Positions 51,621-62,759 of a stretch of DNA of 64,000 nt are shown one piece after another (the stretch's first letter is position 1; each line of letters begins with the position of its first letter). This DNA is from Hygrophila difformis (Eukaryota; Streptophyta; Magnoliopsida; Lamiales; Acanthaceae), in assembly GCA_030278955.1 (NCBI GenBank), contig JAOANR010000013.1, positions 43,374,191 to 43,438,190 of the forward strand, in the 5' to 3' direction. Both the position numbers and the translations under genes were made by a program. The notes under the pieces were generated by a model that was not told the origin of the DNA, did no database searches, and saw only the letters and a program-made list of their open reading frames with translations.

Positions 51621-52440
51621 TTTTTATTTCTGCGTTGTAGAGTTGTGTGATTTCATGAATCGATGTGGGTGGTTGTTCAGGGTAAGCAAAATTGGGTATC
51701 ACATGGACCCGCGAATCGGTAAGCAAGATTGAGTATTGAACTTGGGGAGATGCGAAATAGGTAAGGGGGTCTGCGACATGTTGAATGGACTTTGCAGGTG
51801 AGTGGGATTATCGAGTTCGGATATAGCATTCATCGCATATTGATCGGAAGACGAATGGGAAAATTGCAGGCAACCCGGCGTGTGATAAAGAAATCGGACA
51901 ACTGTATATTACTTTCACTTTCGGTATTCCACATTTATCAAAAGTGAAAACCAAAACGAAGCAAGGGATTTAATGTTTGACTGGGCTTATGGCAATTTGC
52001 AACTTTGTAGAAGTATTACTTACTTTCATATTCAAGATTTTTGTAATCAAATGATAATATATATATATATATATAATAAATATATTATCTCTTCAGTGGG
52101 ATTGTTGGCTTTCAAACTTTTTGGGGATTTTTCTTTTTTTTTTATGCCGGGTATTCCCATGCTACATTGTACACAATACTAATTTTTTGAAGATTTGGTG
52201 GTAATTAAAGTATTATCTCTTTCAAAATAGAATTTTGTATAGACAAAGTCTCGAAATCAGAACTTTTTGGGGATTATTGAATGTTTTGGAGCATTTTTTA
52301 ATATTGCAGGTTTATTGAATTAAACATGATTGTGGAATGGTGAGCTTTCAGTTAATTATTGAATATTCAAAATTTTTTAATTTTTTTTATTGGTTATGAA
52401 TTCATCAGAAGAAACCAACATACTTATATGACTATAAACT

Positions 52441-52986
52441 AGCACATTCATCAATAAAAATTTCACACACATTAAATAAAAACATGTCATTAATTTAAAT
52501 AAAACCATCACATGTATAAAATAAAACAAGCACACATGTGCACATTACATAAATTTATCACACATATATGCATATTGTTCAGCACATTCATCAACAAAAA
52601 CTGAAACACATTAGATAAAACAAGTTCATTAGATTAAATAAAACCATCACACGTATGAAATAAAACAAGCACACACATTATATAAACTATTCACATATAT
52701 ATATGCATATTGTTCAGCACATTCATTAACAAAAATTCAAACACATTAAATGAAATAAGTTCATTAGATTAAATAAAACCATCACACGTATGAAATAAAA
52801 CAAGCACACACATTATATAAACTAATCACATATATATATGCATATTGTTCAGCACATTCATTAACAAAAACTCAAACACATTAAATAAAACAAGTTCATT
52901 AAGTTAAATAAAACCATCACACATATAAAATAAAACAAGCACATAGATTATATAAACTCATCACACATATATATGCATATATGGCA
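52441..52986. repeat. ~135-bp minisatellite, four units
   Basis: Units begin AGCACATTCAT at 52441, 52581, 52716 and 52851, each running through ATAAAACCATCACA, AAATAAAACAAGCACA and CATATATATGCATATTGTTC. A decayed fifth unit lies at about 53140-53235. AT-rich and non-coding. Confidence 0.85.
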
Positions 52987-53672
52987 TGTATTAATCACTT
53001 TAATGGTGAATTTAATATTTTTATGACAAGTAATAACAAATCACTTTTAATTTAATATTTTAATATTGATAAGTGTATCTTCATTTCCATAAATGTGGTC
53101 GGCCTAGAAATTGTATATAGCACAAATATGAGTAAATAGTAGCACATAAATAAAACCAGCTCATTCATTTCAATAAATTCATCACATATATAATACAAAA
53201 AAACACACATATCATATAAACACAACACATATATAGATTTGTGATTCTACTGTGGAATATCGTGATGCTACTGTGAAATATTTGTGATGTTCATGCGATT
53301 GCAAGTCTGTTGGATTTAGATTTGTTATTCGCCGATTATCAGGTTTGTTACTGGTGTCATTGCTTGCTCAGAGAATTCTTTATATTTTAAGTTAATCCAC
53401 ACAAATTAATTTAATTAGTCTAACTCATCATCAACATACATGGTCTCATTTCCCAATATCACAAGATGAAGACATCAAACCTATCACGGGCTGAACTTTA
53501 TCTTTTTTTCTACTTGTGCAATATAATATATTTTATTCATATTAAGTTAACACAACATGAACGAATATTTTATTGCCTTCATTCGATCAGCATTTTATAT
53601 AGTTTATCATACAAATTGAATATTTTATTGCCTACTGTTGATCTACAATGAGTCTGTGTAATATAGCCGGTT

Positions 53673-54056
53673 CATTGTTCACCCGTAAATAATTTCGTAT
53701 TGTGAAATCCGGCAGCGGCTTCCTGGTCTGATTCATTAAATTCATCGCACCACTGCACTACTTCTTCGTCAACTCCATCACCCTCCCCTTGGGCATCATC
53801 TTCGGAAACATCATCCGCCTCATCATCTTCAAAGGCGCAGGTCATCACATCGAATCCAACGGCTTCTGTTTGTGTCTCATCTTCATCTCTTCAAAGGCAC
53901 ATGTCATCACATCGAACCCAACGGCTTCCGTTCGTGTCTCATCTTCATCAATTGGGTTAGTTTTAAGATCCAACATACTCTCGGTGGTGATGTGCAACGT
54001 TGTGCGGGAAAGAATGAGTTTTTTCTTCTTCGGATTTGTTACCGCCGGCGAGGACA
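53673..54056 (-). pseudogene. Acidic protein frame broken by a 62-bp tandem duplication
   Basis: On the minus strand a frame starts MSSPAVTNPKKKKLILS at 54056 and reaches NPIDEDETRTEAVGFDVM. There a 62-bp unit (GATGAAGATGAGACAC ... TTTGAAGA) is repeated in tandem at about 53830-53955. Because 62 is not a multiple of 3, the frame is lost after the first copy and ends at a nearby stop. In the frame of the second copy an acidic tail (DDEADDVSEDDAQGEGDG, VVQWCDEFNES) continues to a stop at 53673. I do not recognise the family. It lies inside the 51081-54337 element. Confidence 0.5.
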
Positions 54057-54346
54057 TTCGGTTATCAATTCTTTGATTTAGGGTTATGTATAATATGATA
54101 AGAGGCACGTTCAAAGTAGGAGTAATGATGGTTTTTTTTTTTCCCATTTTATGGAATGTCTCTATCACCCATAAATTTAGCTCTAAATGTTTGGAAAGTG
54201 TATATTCCATTACCTTAATTGTCTTGCACACAAAAATGGAAGTTTAAAGACTCATGACCCACCTATCACACGGAGGCTTTGGACCTATCATTTGCAGCCC
54301 CTGCTGAATCTCCCAATTCAGCCTCCTAACCCATCCGATACAGAAT

Positions 54347-54783
54347 CAGCATACAAATTGTGTCTACTCCACTTGGTAACTTATAAATATTAATTCGGTT
54401 TGGATACTTAGGTAATAATTGAGAATATGATGTATGCGGGTAATGTGGAGATAAAGATAAAAGTTAAACTCGAGCTTAGTCATATACTTCTATTTTCTAA
54501 TTTTAACTTATTAACAATTCATCAATTGTGCCTTATTTTTCTTTTATCTTTCTCTAGTCTGTATTGGCTGTTTCGCAAAAAAATTAATTAATTGTGCCTG
54601 TAGCTGCATCACTTACACATTTTCTATTTCATTGCTTCTTCATAGTCGATAAATATATACTCTTGTACGATTTGGCACTATTCGATCTTGTAAGATTTGT
54701 AAATGGCTCCAACCTCCAAAAGATTCGACAAAGGATATGACGCCAACTCACCAATCCATTTAACAAACAAACTACTACTTCTC

Positions 54784-54784
<1 letters not shown>
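54347..54784. other. Intergenic, no gene seen
   Basis: AT-rich DNA between the 51-54 kb element and the (AAT)n run. Nothing supported. Confidence 0.3.

Positions 54785-54850
<66 letters not shown>
54785..54850. repeat. (AAT)n microsatellite
   Basis: About 22 uninterrupted TAA/AAT units. Confidence 0.95.
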
Positions 54851-54878
54851 TACAACACCAAATTAAATAGAATTTAGT

Positions 54879-55044
54879 GGGTGTTTAGATAAACGATTTC
54901 AAACAGATGATCTGATTAGTGCATTTTCAAAACACAAATAATCAGGTTTGCAGCACCATTTTCGAACGGTTAAATTGATATTATTTGCATTTTGAAAATG
55001 CAATAATCAGATAATCTATTTTCTTGCAACTTATCCAAACACCC
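54879..55044. mobile_element. MITE with GGGTGTTTAGATAA inverted ends
   Basis: Left GGGTGTTTAGATAAACGATT, right complement GGGTGTTTGGATAAGTTGCA. The arms also pair internally (GATGATCTGATTAGTGCATT with AATGCAATAATCAGATAATC). 166 bp, non-coding; the target duplication is unclear. Confidence 0.6.
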
Positions 55045-55496
55045 TATTAATTCCCTGCAAACTATTCAAAATTTTGAAACATTTAAAAAATTCAACCTAA
55101 TTTTGTCAATACTACTACACCAACAATACTCATCAATACAGACACTAGTATCTCATAAATATAATCCGCGCCGGGTATTATATATATATGAATGAATCGG
55201 CCATAATATGTAATTAGCGTTCATCGTATTAGTCATTACTAATTATTTAATCAATTTATTAATAATAAACACACACAATAATCGTACAATTATCTGTGAT
55301 TAGACCATGCACCTCAAGTAAAATAAAGTGTGCAATTAAACACTTGGGACAAATTGGTGTACCATGTCCAACCATATATGACACACCAAATTATATATAT
55401 GTACACGCATGATCGATATACACATATTGTTAAACCATCCATTTCTATGTTTTGTACGTTTTGCATACATTATTAATTTTTATTCTTTTATACATA
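55045..55496. other. Intergenic, no gene seen
   Basis: AT-rich DNA, no supported feature. Confidence 0.3.
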
Positions 55497-55628
55497 CTAG
55501 AAAACGGAAGGCGGGAGGAGCCCATGTCGCACAAATTATAAAGGAATAAAGCGGAGAGATGGGGTCAGGTGGGGAATCAAACGTCCAAAGAGTCAGGAGA
55601 CGTGACCACTAGGTCAAATCCTCATCCC
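55497..55628 (-). mobile_element. tRNA-derived SINE, old copy
   Basis: Read on the minus strand: box A TTGACCTAGTGGTCACG, box B GTTTGATTCCCC, then CCGCTTTATTCCTTTATAA, TTTGTGCGACATGGGCTCC. Same family plan as the SINEs at 16333 and 23386. The 3' end is not clear and no target duplication remains. Confidence 0.65.
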
Positions 55629-55647
55629 CAAATATTATTACTTAATA

Positions 55648-55907
55648 CTACCTCCGTCTCAATATATTTGTTATGGATAATTTTTTAACACTATTCACTG
55701 TTCAACTTTGATTTGGATTTTTATTATAGCTATGTAAGAAAAAACATAGTCAAGTGAGATCTTATTAGATTCGTCTAATCTTGTAGTTTTAGACAATTAA
55801 CTTTTTATAACTTTTTGTTGTACACAATTTAAGTTATTAACCGTTAAAAATGTGCATCGGCATACGTGCTGGGTGGGTCCGTAACAAAAATAGTGAGACA
55901 GAGGAAG
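55648..55907. mobile_element. TA-flanked MITE (~260-bp family)
   Basis: Begins CTACCTCCGTCTCAATATAT and ends AATAGTGAGACAGAGGAAG, with TA on both sides (55646-55647, 55908-55909). Core GTCAAGTGAGATCTTA, TAGATTCGTCTAATCTTG. Closest to 7069-7328. Confidence 0.87.
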
Positions 55908-56261
55908 TATTGATTTAATCAAAGATGTCGTAAAATATTTATTCTGTATATCTAAACGTGCTGAATTGTTACTAAAAAGGGTTAGATTCGTCACTTGAGA
56001 CATCAAAGCAAACATATTATTATTGATGTGAATTGTGATATTGTTGGGGGAAGGGAATGGGGCATATAGCTTTCAGATGATTCTAATTTCTTGGTGAATA
56101 TTCAACCTGCAGACAAACCACTATGCAAATACTGAAGCCCGTGAAGCTTTTTCATGTGAAGATAAAATGAGCTGTTTTAATCACTAGTAGTACCTTTCAC
56201 TCACGTGCCCTCTAATTGCCTCTTTATTACCTACTAATTATTATTACATACTTCAGAGGCC

Positions 56262-56522
56262 CTATTCGGGGTAAAACAGCTAAATCCAATCAGCTAATTT
56301 GTCTCACAATATATGAGATAAAAGAGCTTATTTAAAAAGACAAACTAATTTGAAACAATGTTCAATCAGCTCTTTTTGAAACCGCTGCAAATAGCAGCAT
56401 TTTAGATTTTAGCTTATTCCACGCAAAAAAACTAGCATCGAAATTGTCAAAGAGCTAATTTTAACTAATTATTACTCGCAGAATCAGTTAACAGCTAATA
56501 GTTAATTCCCAAACGGGGCCAT
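56262..56522. mobile_element. MITE, TTTGGGAATTAG family, copy 2 (inverted)
   Basis: Left GGCCCTATTCGGGGTAAAAC, right complement GGCCCCGTTTGGGAATTAAC. The interior matches the complement of 25432-25680 (TTCAATCAGCTCTTTTTGAA, CCGCTGCAAATAGCAGCATT). Non-coding. Confidence 0.65.
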
Positions 56523-57298
56523 GTTCTTCCTGAGTTCCAGCAAATCAATAATTACATGCTATTTCTCAATTAACTACTGTTTCATGGGTTTGTTTAATTT
56601 AATGACATGCACCAACTCTGCCCAGTTGATCCTCAGGAGAAAAAAAAATACTGTAGTATAATTAATATAGCAGTATGTATACCATCCCCACTTGACCTTG
56701 TTCTATTACATATTTACATGTCAAATAATATAGTGTCTTTGAATTAATTTCATTCATAATCAATAATATACTACTAATAAACTAAAGCTAAATCTTTATA
56801 CGTATGTTTTTGGACTGAAAATAACTGAATATGATCAATGTAACATTGAATTTGCAGTCTGTAGAATATTTATGTTTTGTTGGTAATGATGAGTAATTGG
56901 TTGAAGCCCCAAAGGCACAAATTTACTAACCAAATGAAATTAATCAGACAAGAGAATGAATCAATGGCTACGAAACAAAAGTATAAATTAATACGCCAAA
57001 TTTAAAAAAGAAAAAAAAAAATGGACCAGCTTTATATTCTTTTTTTCTTTTTTCTTTTTTTCCATTCAATAATGTCTTTACCAAAAGTTCACAAAAAGAA
57101 ATGCCCAACATTTACTACAAGAATGCAGAAACAAACACAACACAAGCCCATTATTTATTACAACCTTCAAATTTCTGTAAGTGTATATATAAAGTGTCAG
57201 GGCATTCACCCTCTGCAATTTCACAAACTAACAACAATCCTCCACACTTCCCTCCTCCCTCTGCCGCCGCCACAGCCGCCGCTGGCCAAAAAAGAAAA
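56523..57298 (+). promoter_or_regulatory. Polygalacturonase promoter and leader, with TATA box
   Basis: A good TATA box TATATATAAA lies at 57184-57193, about 105 bp before the ATG, so transcription should start near 57215-57225. The leader is C/A-rich and pyrimidine-rich (CCTCCCTCTGCCGCCGCC). The DNA farther upstream is AT-rich with no gene. Confidence 0.6.
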
Positions 57299-60200
57299 AT
57301 GGGTGGCTTCAGCTTCAGGAGTCTGGCATTAGTTTTAGTTGTTGTGGTACTAATGTGGTGTTCGGACATGGATTGCTGCAATGCAAGAAGAGTCCGCAAG
57401 CATTGGAGGCAAAATCGGAGCGTTGGGCCTTCTCTTTTCAAGAAGAAAGGGAAAAGCCACAGCTCCAACAAAGGGGGGAAGCCGAAACAAAAGGCTCCAC
57501 CACTTGCGCCGCCGCCATTGCCACCACCGGTAGTTGGACCGCCGCCACCACCGGCGGTTGGACAACCGCCCGTGGAGACCCCAACACCAATAAATCCTCC
57601 GGCAGAAGGGAATGCACCTGATGCTGCAGTCCTTAATGTGCTCGATTATGGAGCTGCGGGTGATGGGAGCACAGACGACACAAAGGTAACAATTGTACCC
57701 CGTAAAGTCCATCTATTAGAATTACATTAAAAGTCAACTTTTTTAAAAACTCACAGAATTATCATTTTCCATTTAATGAAAGATGCCCGATTTTCTTATG
57801 TTAGTAGCAAAATTGAAATGTAAAAAATGACGAATAATTCGAGCTCAAATTGAATAATTGAGCAACCTTCTATCATGCATTTTAATTCGGCCAAAATTTG
57901 ACTATAATTCTGTGTTTGTTTCTCTTTCAAGAACTGGATTTTTGGATTTAATTTTTATCATACAGAAAATACTGAAGTGTTCCTTACCACGAGTCCACTC
58001 CACAACATATAATAATATGACAGGAGGAACCAGAGAATACTTTTTTTTTTTTTTTAATCAGTTTTATGTGTAGTTGCAAGTTGCAATAATGGTTGTTTGT
58101 TAGTTATAGAAGATGAACTGTTGCAGTGTTTTTTTGTGCCTTGTGGTCACATGATTTAACTAATAAAGGGAACAGGCATATTAAAAGGGGAAGAAGAAGA
58201 AGAAACATATTCTATACATTAATTTGAGGCCAAAATTAAGCGCCTGTGACATATATTTCCAGCTATACATTATTTGGTTAAAAAATTTAAAAAAAATTAC
58301 ACACCATCAAATAAAACTGTACACACAAATATAATACTGGTATATAATATAGGAGTAAATTTTTTTCAGATAGAATATTGCCACATGCCCAGGCAGGACA
58401 GAAAGATTTGAAAGAGCCCACCAAATTGATCCACTAGGGATGGATGTTTTATTCTTAATTTCCACAAAATAATAGTACCAAATATCTTATTTACTTAAAT
58501 ATAGTCTAGTAGTAGTAGTAGTTACTACCCTTAACCCAAATTCAAATCATGGGACAAATTACCAAACGCAGTTGGGTTAAGTGGTATGGGATTTTGGCGG
58601 TTTAAACAAATATCTCGGGTTCGATCATTTGTATATGCAGAATTCATGGGACAAATTTAAAATTTTAATATTGAAGAATTTGAGAATCTGTTGGGCTCAT
58701 CTTTGTCCTTTTTTTTTTTTTTTATGTAAGTGCTTTATTACATTAGTAGTATTTTACAAGACATGGATATATACCTATTATGATAATTTTCCTAGTAAAA
58801 AATTAAAAATAAAATTGGAAAAAACAGGCGTTCGAAGATGCTTGGGCTGCTGCGTGCAAGATTGAAGGGTCAGTAATAAATGTCCCAGCAGATCACGTAT
58901 TCCTTGTTGGCCCCATTTCATTCTCTGGCCCATACTGTCAGCACAACATTGTTTTCCAGGTAACTGTAATAATCAGACAGCATTGCATTCCCACAGACAT
59001 TTGTAATGTCACTACAAATTAAAAGTCCCCCCCATTTCATCATCACTCTTTTAATTTCCCCCATTGATCGATCCTGTGCAGTTGGATGGCACAATTATTG
59101 CCCCGACAGGGACAAGCCCATGGGGCAAAGGCATTCTACAGTGGCTCGAATTTACTAAACTTGTTGGCCTCACCATCAGGGGAAGTGGCACCATCGACGG
59201 CAACGGCGCCGTCTGGTGGCAGAGTGCCCCTTTTGATAACGATCCCTTCGATGATCAAGCTAAAATTATTGCACCGTTTGGTAACGAGACTATGGAACAG
59301 AGCCCTCCTATTTCAGTAAGCATATCTGACAAGTTTTCATTTGACTATGACAATAATTATTATTTTTTTGCTGCCGTGTTTGAATGGATGGATATTTGAA
59401 TTTGAATTTTTGTCAGGTGGGAAGCTCACTTGGCGCCAAAATGCCTAGCATAAAACCAACCGTAAGGACATTGATGTGCTCGGCGTTACTTTTTTTTTGT
59501 CGCGATTTTTGTCCCATGTTTAGTGATGAAAGGTATTTACAAGTGTAGGCGCTTAGATTCTACGGGAGCTTTAATGTGACGGTGACTGGGATAACGATCC
59601 AGAACAGTCCGCAATGCCATCTCAAGTTCGACAACTGTGTTGGAGTGTCGGTCTACAACTTTACGGTTTCATCCCCCGGTGATAGTCCCAACACCGATGG
59701 GATTCACTTGCAGAACTCCAAGGATGTCTTGATCCGTAGCACAAACCTTGCGTGCGGTATATATTGTCGCTATTTATAAAATAGGGAACTTATTAACATT
59801 ATGGCGACAACTTTGATTTATAGTGACAACTTCTTGTCGCCACAAGTTAGTGACATGCTTTTACTTATGCAGGGGATGATTGCATTTCGATACAAACCGG
59901 GTGCACCAACGTGTACATACACAACGTCAATTGTGGGCCGGGCCACGGGATCAGCATCGGGGGCCTCGGAAAAGCCAGCACCAAGGCGTGCGTTTCCAAC
60001 ATCACCGTCCGCGATGTTGTGATGCAGAACACAATGAATGGGGTTCGAATCAAGACATGGCAGGGCGGGCTGGGGTCCGTACGAGGGATTCAATTCTCCA
60101 ACATCCAAGTTTCCGAGGTGCAGCTCCCAATTGTCATCGACCAATACTACTGCGATGGAAGCGGGTGCAAGAACCACACATCCGCGGTGGCCCTATCGGG

Positions 60201-60453
60201 GATCAACTACGAGAACATACGTGGAACCTACACGGTGAAGCCGGTCCACCTGGCTTGCAGCGACAGCATGCCTTGTACGGATGTGACCCTCACCGACATA
60301 CAATTGAAGCCGATGCAAGAAAGGTACCACATGTACGATCCGTACTGCTGGCAGGCGTTCGGACAGCTCTTCTCGCCCACGATCCCACCCGTCGACTGCC
60401 TGCAGTTGGGGAGGCCATCCAGCAGCACACAGGGAGATGATGATTCTTGCTAG
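57299..60453 (+). CDS. Polygalacturonase (GH28) with proline-rich N-terminal extension
   Basis: Six exons, 528 residues: 57299-57685, 58828-58959, 59082-59315, 59417-59461, 59549-59756, 59873-60453, with GT-AG borders and matching phases. A signal peptide (LALVLVVVVLMWCSDMDCCNA) is followed by a basic stretch and a Pro-rich segment (about residues 66-105), then the GH28 beta-helix. Catalytic motifs are intact: NTDG (314-317), G-DD (336-338), GHG (359-361) and RIK (394-396). The enzyme would hydrolyse homogalacturonan in the cell wall; the Pro-rich part may hold it in the wall. It resembles Arabidopsis At1g23460/At1g70500/At1g48100-type proteins from memory. The long first intron (1.1 kb) has no recognised insert. 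Confidence 0.93.
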
Positions 60454-61254
60454 CTGGTTCTGCAAGGAGCTATATATATATGTAGTGGTTTTATAATAAT
60501 AGGATTAAAAGGGGAAGGGAAAGATATAATCATATAGAAAGGGGAAATTTATTTGATGATCCTCAGATGGATCAAGATATGTATGTGCATAAGAATATGT
60601 TGTTACATTATTGGGTTGGTGCATTCTTTTGTGTGGTCACATGAGGTTTGGTGGCCCCTTTAGAACTCATGGAAAAATTTAGTGATGAGGAATGTTCTAG
60701 TGTTAGAGTTGTTAGGTTATAGTAGTAGTACTATATTTTGTGGTTAGTTTGGATATTTGGGCTTGATATTTGAATTTCTTAGCTGTGAGAGTATGTAATA
60801 ATGTAAATATGTATTATACGGTATTTATTATTTAGAAAAAAAAAAAAAACATGTTTTGCATCATTGTATGCAATGTTAGTATTGTTTTCAAGTTTTTATA
60901 TAATACTACTCTGTATAGACATATCTACACGAACTTGAAGTCTACAAAGTATTTAAACTCATTTGTGTAGAAAAAACCATTGTATGTAACTCTGAATCTT
61001 TAGGACGCATCCACTGATCCACCCAATGTTATGCTTTAAAGTCTCAACATTTAAGATTGGGCTTCTCACTCATTTTTATTTGGTGGACATGGACTAGTTT
61101 CGGCCCAATGGGCCAGGCCCATATTTTGAATTGGACAATTGTGGTGCAGTGTCAGCTGTATCATTTGCTATGCATCATTTACCCACTGCTGTATATCACT
61201 TCAATTTTTATTTTTTTTAAAAAAATATATTAACACTCATTTATTTGTCGGTAA
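60454..61254. other. Polygalacturonase 3' UTR and intergenic DNA
   Basis: The region after the stop, up to the A run at 60837-60849, is the probable 3' UTR and nearby sequence. No further gene up to 61254. Confidence 0.35.
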
Positions 61255-61269
61255 AAATATGTGAAGTTC

Positions 61270-61388
61270 GAGTCACACAAAAATAAATAAGGATAAAGAG
61301 GAGGAATGTGGACGAATAGAAATCGAACTCCCAACCATAAATTTAGAAATAAAAAAACACGACCACAGTCAAGTCGTTATTCCCATCT
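61270..61388 (-). mobile_element. Degenerate SINE
   Basis: On the minus strand: box-A-like TTGACTGTGGTCGTG, box B GAGTTCGATTTC, then TCCTCTTTATCCTTATTTAT and TGTGTGACTCGAACTTC. Old copy without a clear target duplication. Confidence 0.5.
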
Positions 61389-61494
61389 CAATTCACCATA
61401 AATACTTGATCTATTCCATGAACATTCAAAAAGTCGACATTTCTCTCCCCCCCCCCCAAAAAAAGTCGACGTTTCTTGCAAGAGAATAGTAATC

Positions 61495-61671
61495 CATCAG
61501 TTCCCCTAAAATTGAAACACTTGAATAGTTTTTATTATTTATTGAATAATTTTGATTCAATTTTTTAATACGGTTATATAAGATAAAACATAGTCAAGTG
61601 GTACCTGGTTGAATTATTGAACTGGGTGAAATATCTAAATGTTTACTACTTTTTTTTGAAGACGGAGAGAG
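61495..61671. mobile_element. Decayed MITE fragment (~260-bp family)
   Basis: Interior matches only (TTTATTGAATAATTTTGATT, ATACGGTTATATAAGATAAA, CATAGTCAAGTGG) and an end-like AGACGGAGAGAG. Confidence 0.5.
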
Positions 61672-61787
61672 TCTGATTTTATATGTTTTTTTAAAAAAAA
61701 CTATGATAATAATTGAAAATCATTTTATACGTTATGGACATCATACCAATATTTTATTTTATCACGCACCCTTGCATTAATTACAAG

Positions 61788-62542
61788 CAAGGTTATTAAA
61801 ATCTAGATTTAAATCTTAAGATCTTACGATCCTACGATCCCATAAAGCCAAAACGATCAAGATCTGTGTGGGATCTAAATTAGGGTGAGATCTGGATAAG
61901 ATCTACAGGATCTATACAAGATCTTAATATCTTTCAACGATCCGATCTCACCCTCTCTTATTTTTCATCTCATTTTTTCGTTTTTCAGTCCTCCATTTTT
62001 TTTCAAAATCCAGATCTAGGGATTTTTGATTGCATCTTCATCTTCCTCGCATCCCCATCATCTTCCTCTTCCAACAGTCGTAGTTATATCTCCTTCATAT
62101 TTCTGTTGTTAACATCGCCCTCGTATCCCCCTTCTCTTCCTATCGCTGCCCTCGCATCCCCTTCCATTTCTACTGCCCTCCTTGCCGTAACATCCCCTTC
62201 CAACACCCCTTGCTGATGGAGATATTAGTCCTAAACCCCATGCTCAGATGGATGATGATGAATCCAATGAGACAGTAGTTGAGACTGACGAAAATAGGAA
62301 AAATTCTAATGACAAATTCAACCCAGCTCAAGCATAATAATGTCTTAAATGCTCAATTATTATTTTTTTTTTCTAAACAAATTATTGTCTATTGATATTG
62401 GTTATTGTAATTTGCTAATATGCAATATGAATATTTTTTTGTCCTTATTTCATAAGATTTTAGGATCTGAATACGATCCTACGATCCCAATCTTGCAAAT
62501 GGAAAAACGATACTACATAAGATCTAGATTTTGATAACATTT
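61788..62542. mobile_element. Old hAT-type element related to the GATC-rich family
   Basis: Starts CAAGGTTATTAAAATC, like copies 1 and 2 (CAAGGTTGTTAAGATC), flanked by ATTACAAG / ATTACAAA (61780-61787 and 62543-62550, 7 of 8). Subterminal TACGATCCTACGATCC clusters are shared. The middle differs: a C/T-rich stretch (62035-62215), then an open 40-codon tail in one frame (DGDISPKPHAQMDDDESNET ... FNPAQA, stop at about 62336). This may be the end of a lost transposase gene, making it a deletion derivative of a bigger element. Confidence 0.65.
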
Positions 62543-62750
62543 ATTACAAATACATGACAACTAATCATTTATCACGTGGCAGCATCCTGGTGCTGTCCGG
62601 CACAATGGACTGGATCCTACGGCGGAGATTTTCCGGAAACTGTCACTGACTCCGTAAGTGTCAACGGCGTCATTGGTGAAGAATTAGTGGCATTATAGTC
62701 TTTTAGAAAACCATTAGGAGAGCAATTTAGTATAAATACCGCTGGCGAAC
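62543..62750 (+). promoter_or_regulatory. ARF1 gene promoter
   Basis: TATA box TATAAATA at 62731-62738. Transcription would start near 62760-62770, in CT-rich DNA. Confidence 0.6.
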
Positions 62751-62759
62751 ATTTTCTTT

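Larger units (their letters stand above)
51081..54337. mobile_element. Putative Mutator-like (Pack-MULE-like) element with 9-bp duplication
   Basis: A 3257-bp segment flanked by a perfect 9-bp direct repeat ATACAGAAT (51072-51080 and 54338-54346). The ends form an imperfect inverted repeat: GGGTTGGGTTACCCAGCTGA on the left against CGGATGGGTTAGGAGGCTGA on the complement of the right, about 16 of 22 matching, with further shared ATTCAGCAGGG and ATGAT just inside. No transposase is visible. Inside are a less AT-rich stretch (51400-51620), a 135-bp minisatellite (52441-52986) and a broken acidic frame (53673-54056). Non-autonomous Mutator elements often carry host fragments; that reading is inference. 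Confidence 0.6.

Noticed and set aside
51388..51726. 112-codon minus-strand frame as a gene
   Set aside because: It has no recognisable domain and lies inside the putative MULE-like element. Kept only as an exon-like island.
57101..57298. Upstream start for the polygalacturonase at 57101
   Set aside because: It lies upstream of the TATA box at 57184, and the extra residues do not form a signal peptide. The ATG at 57299 starts a good one.
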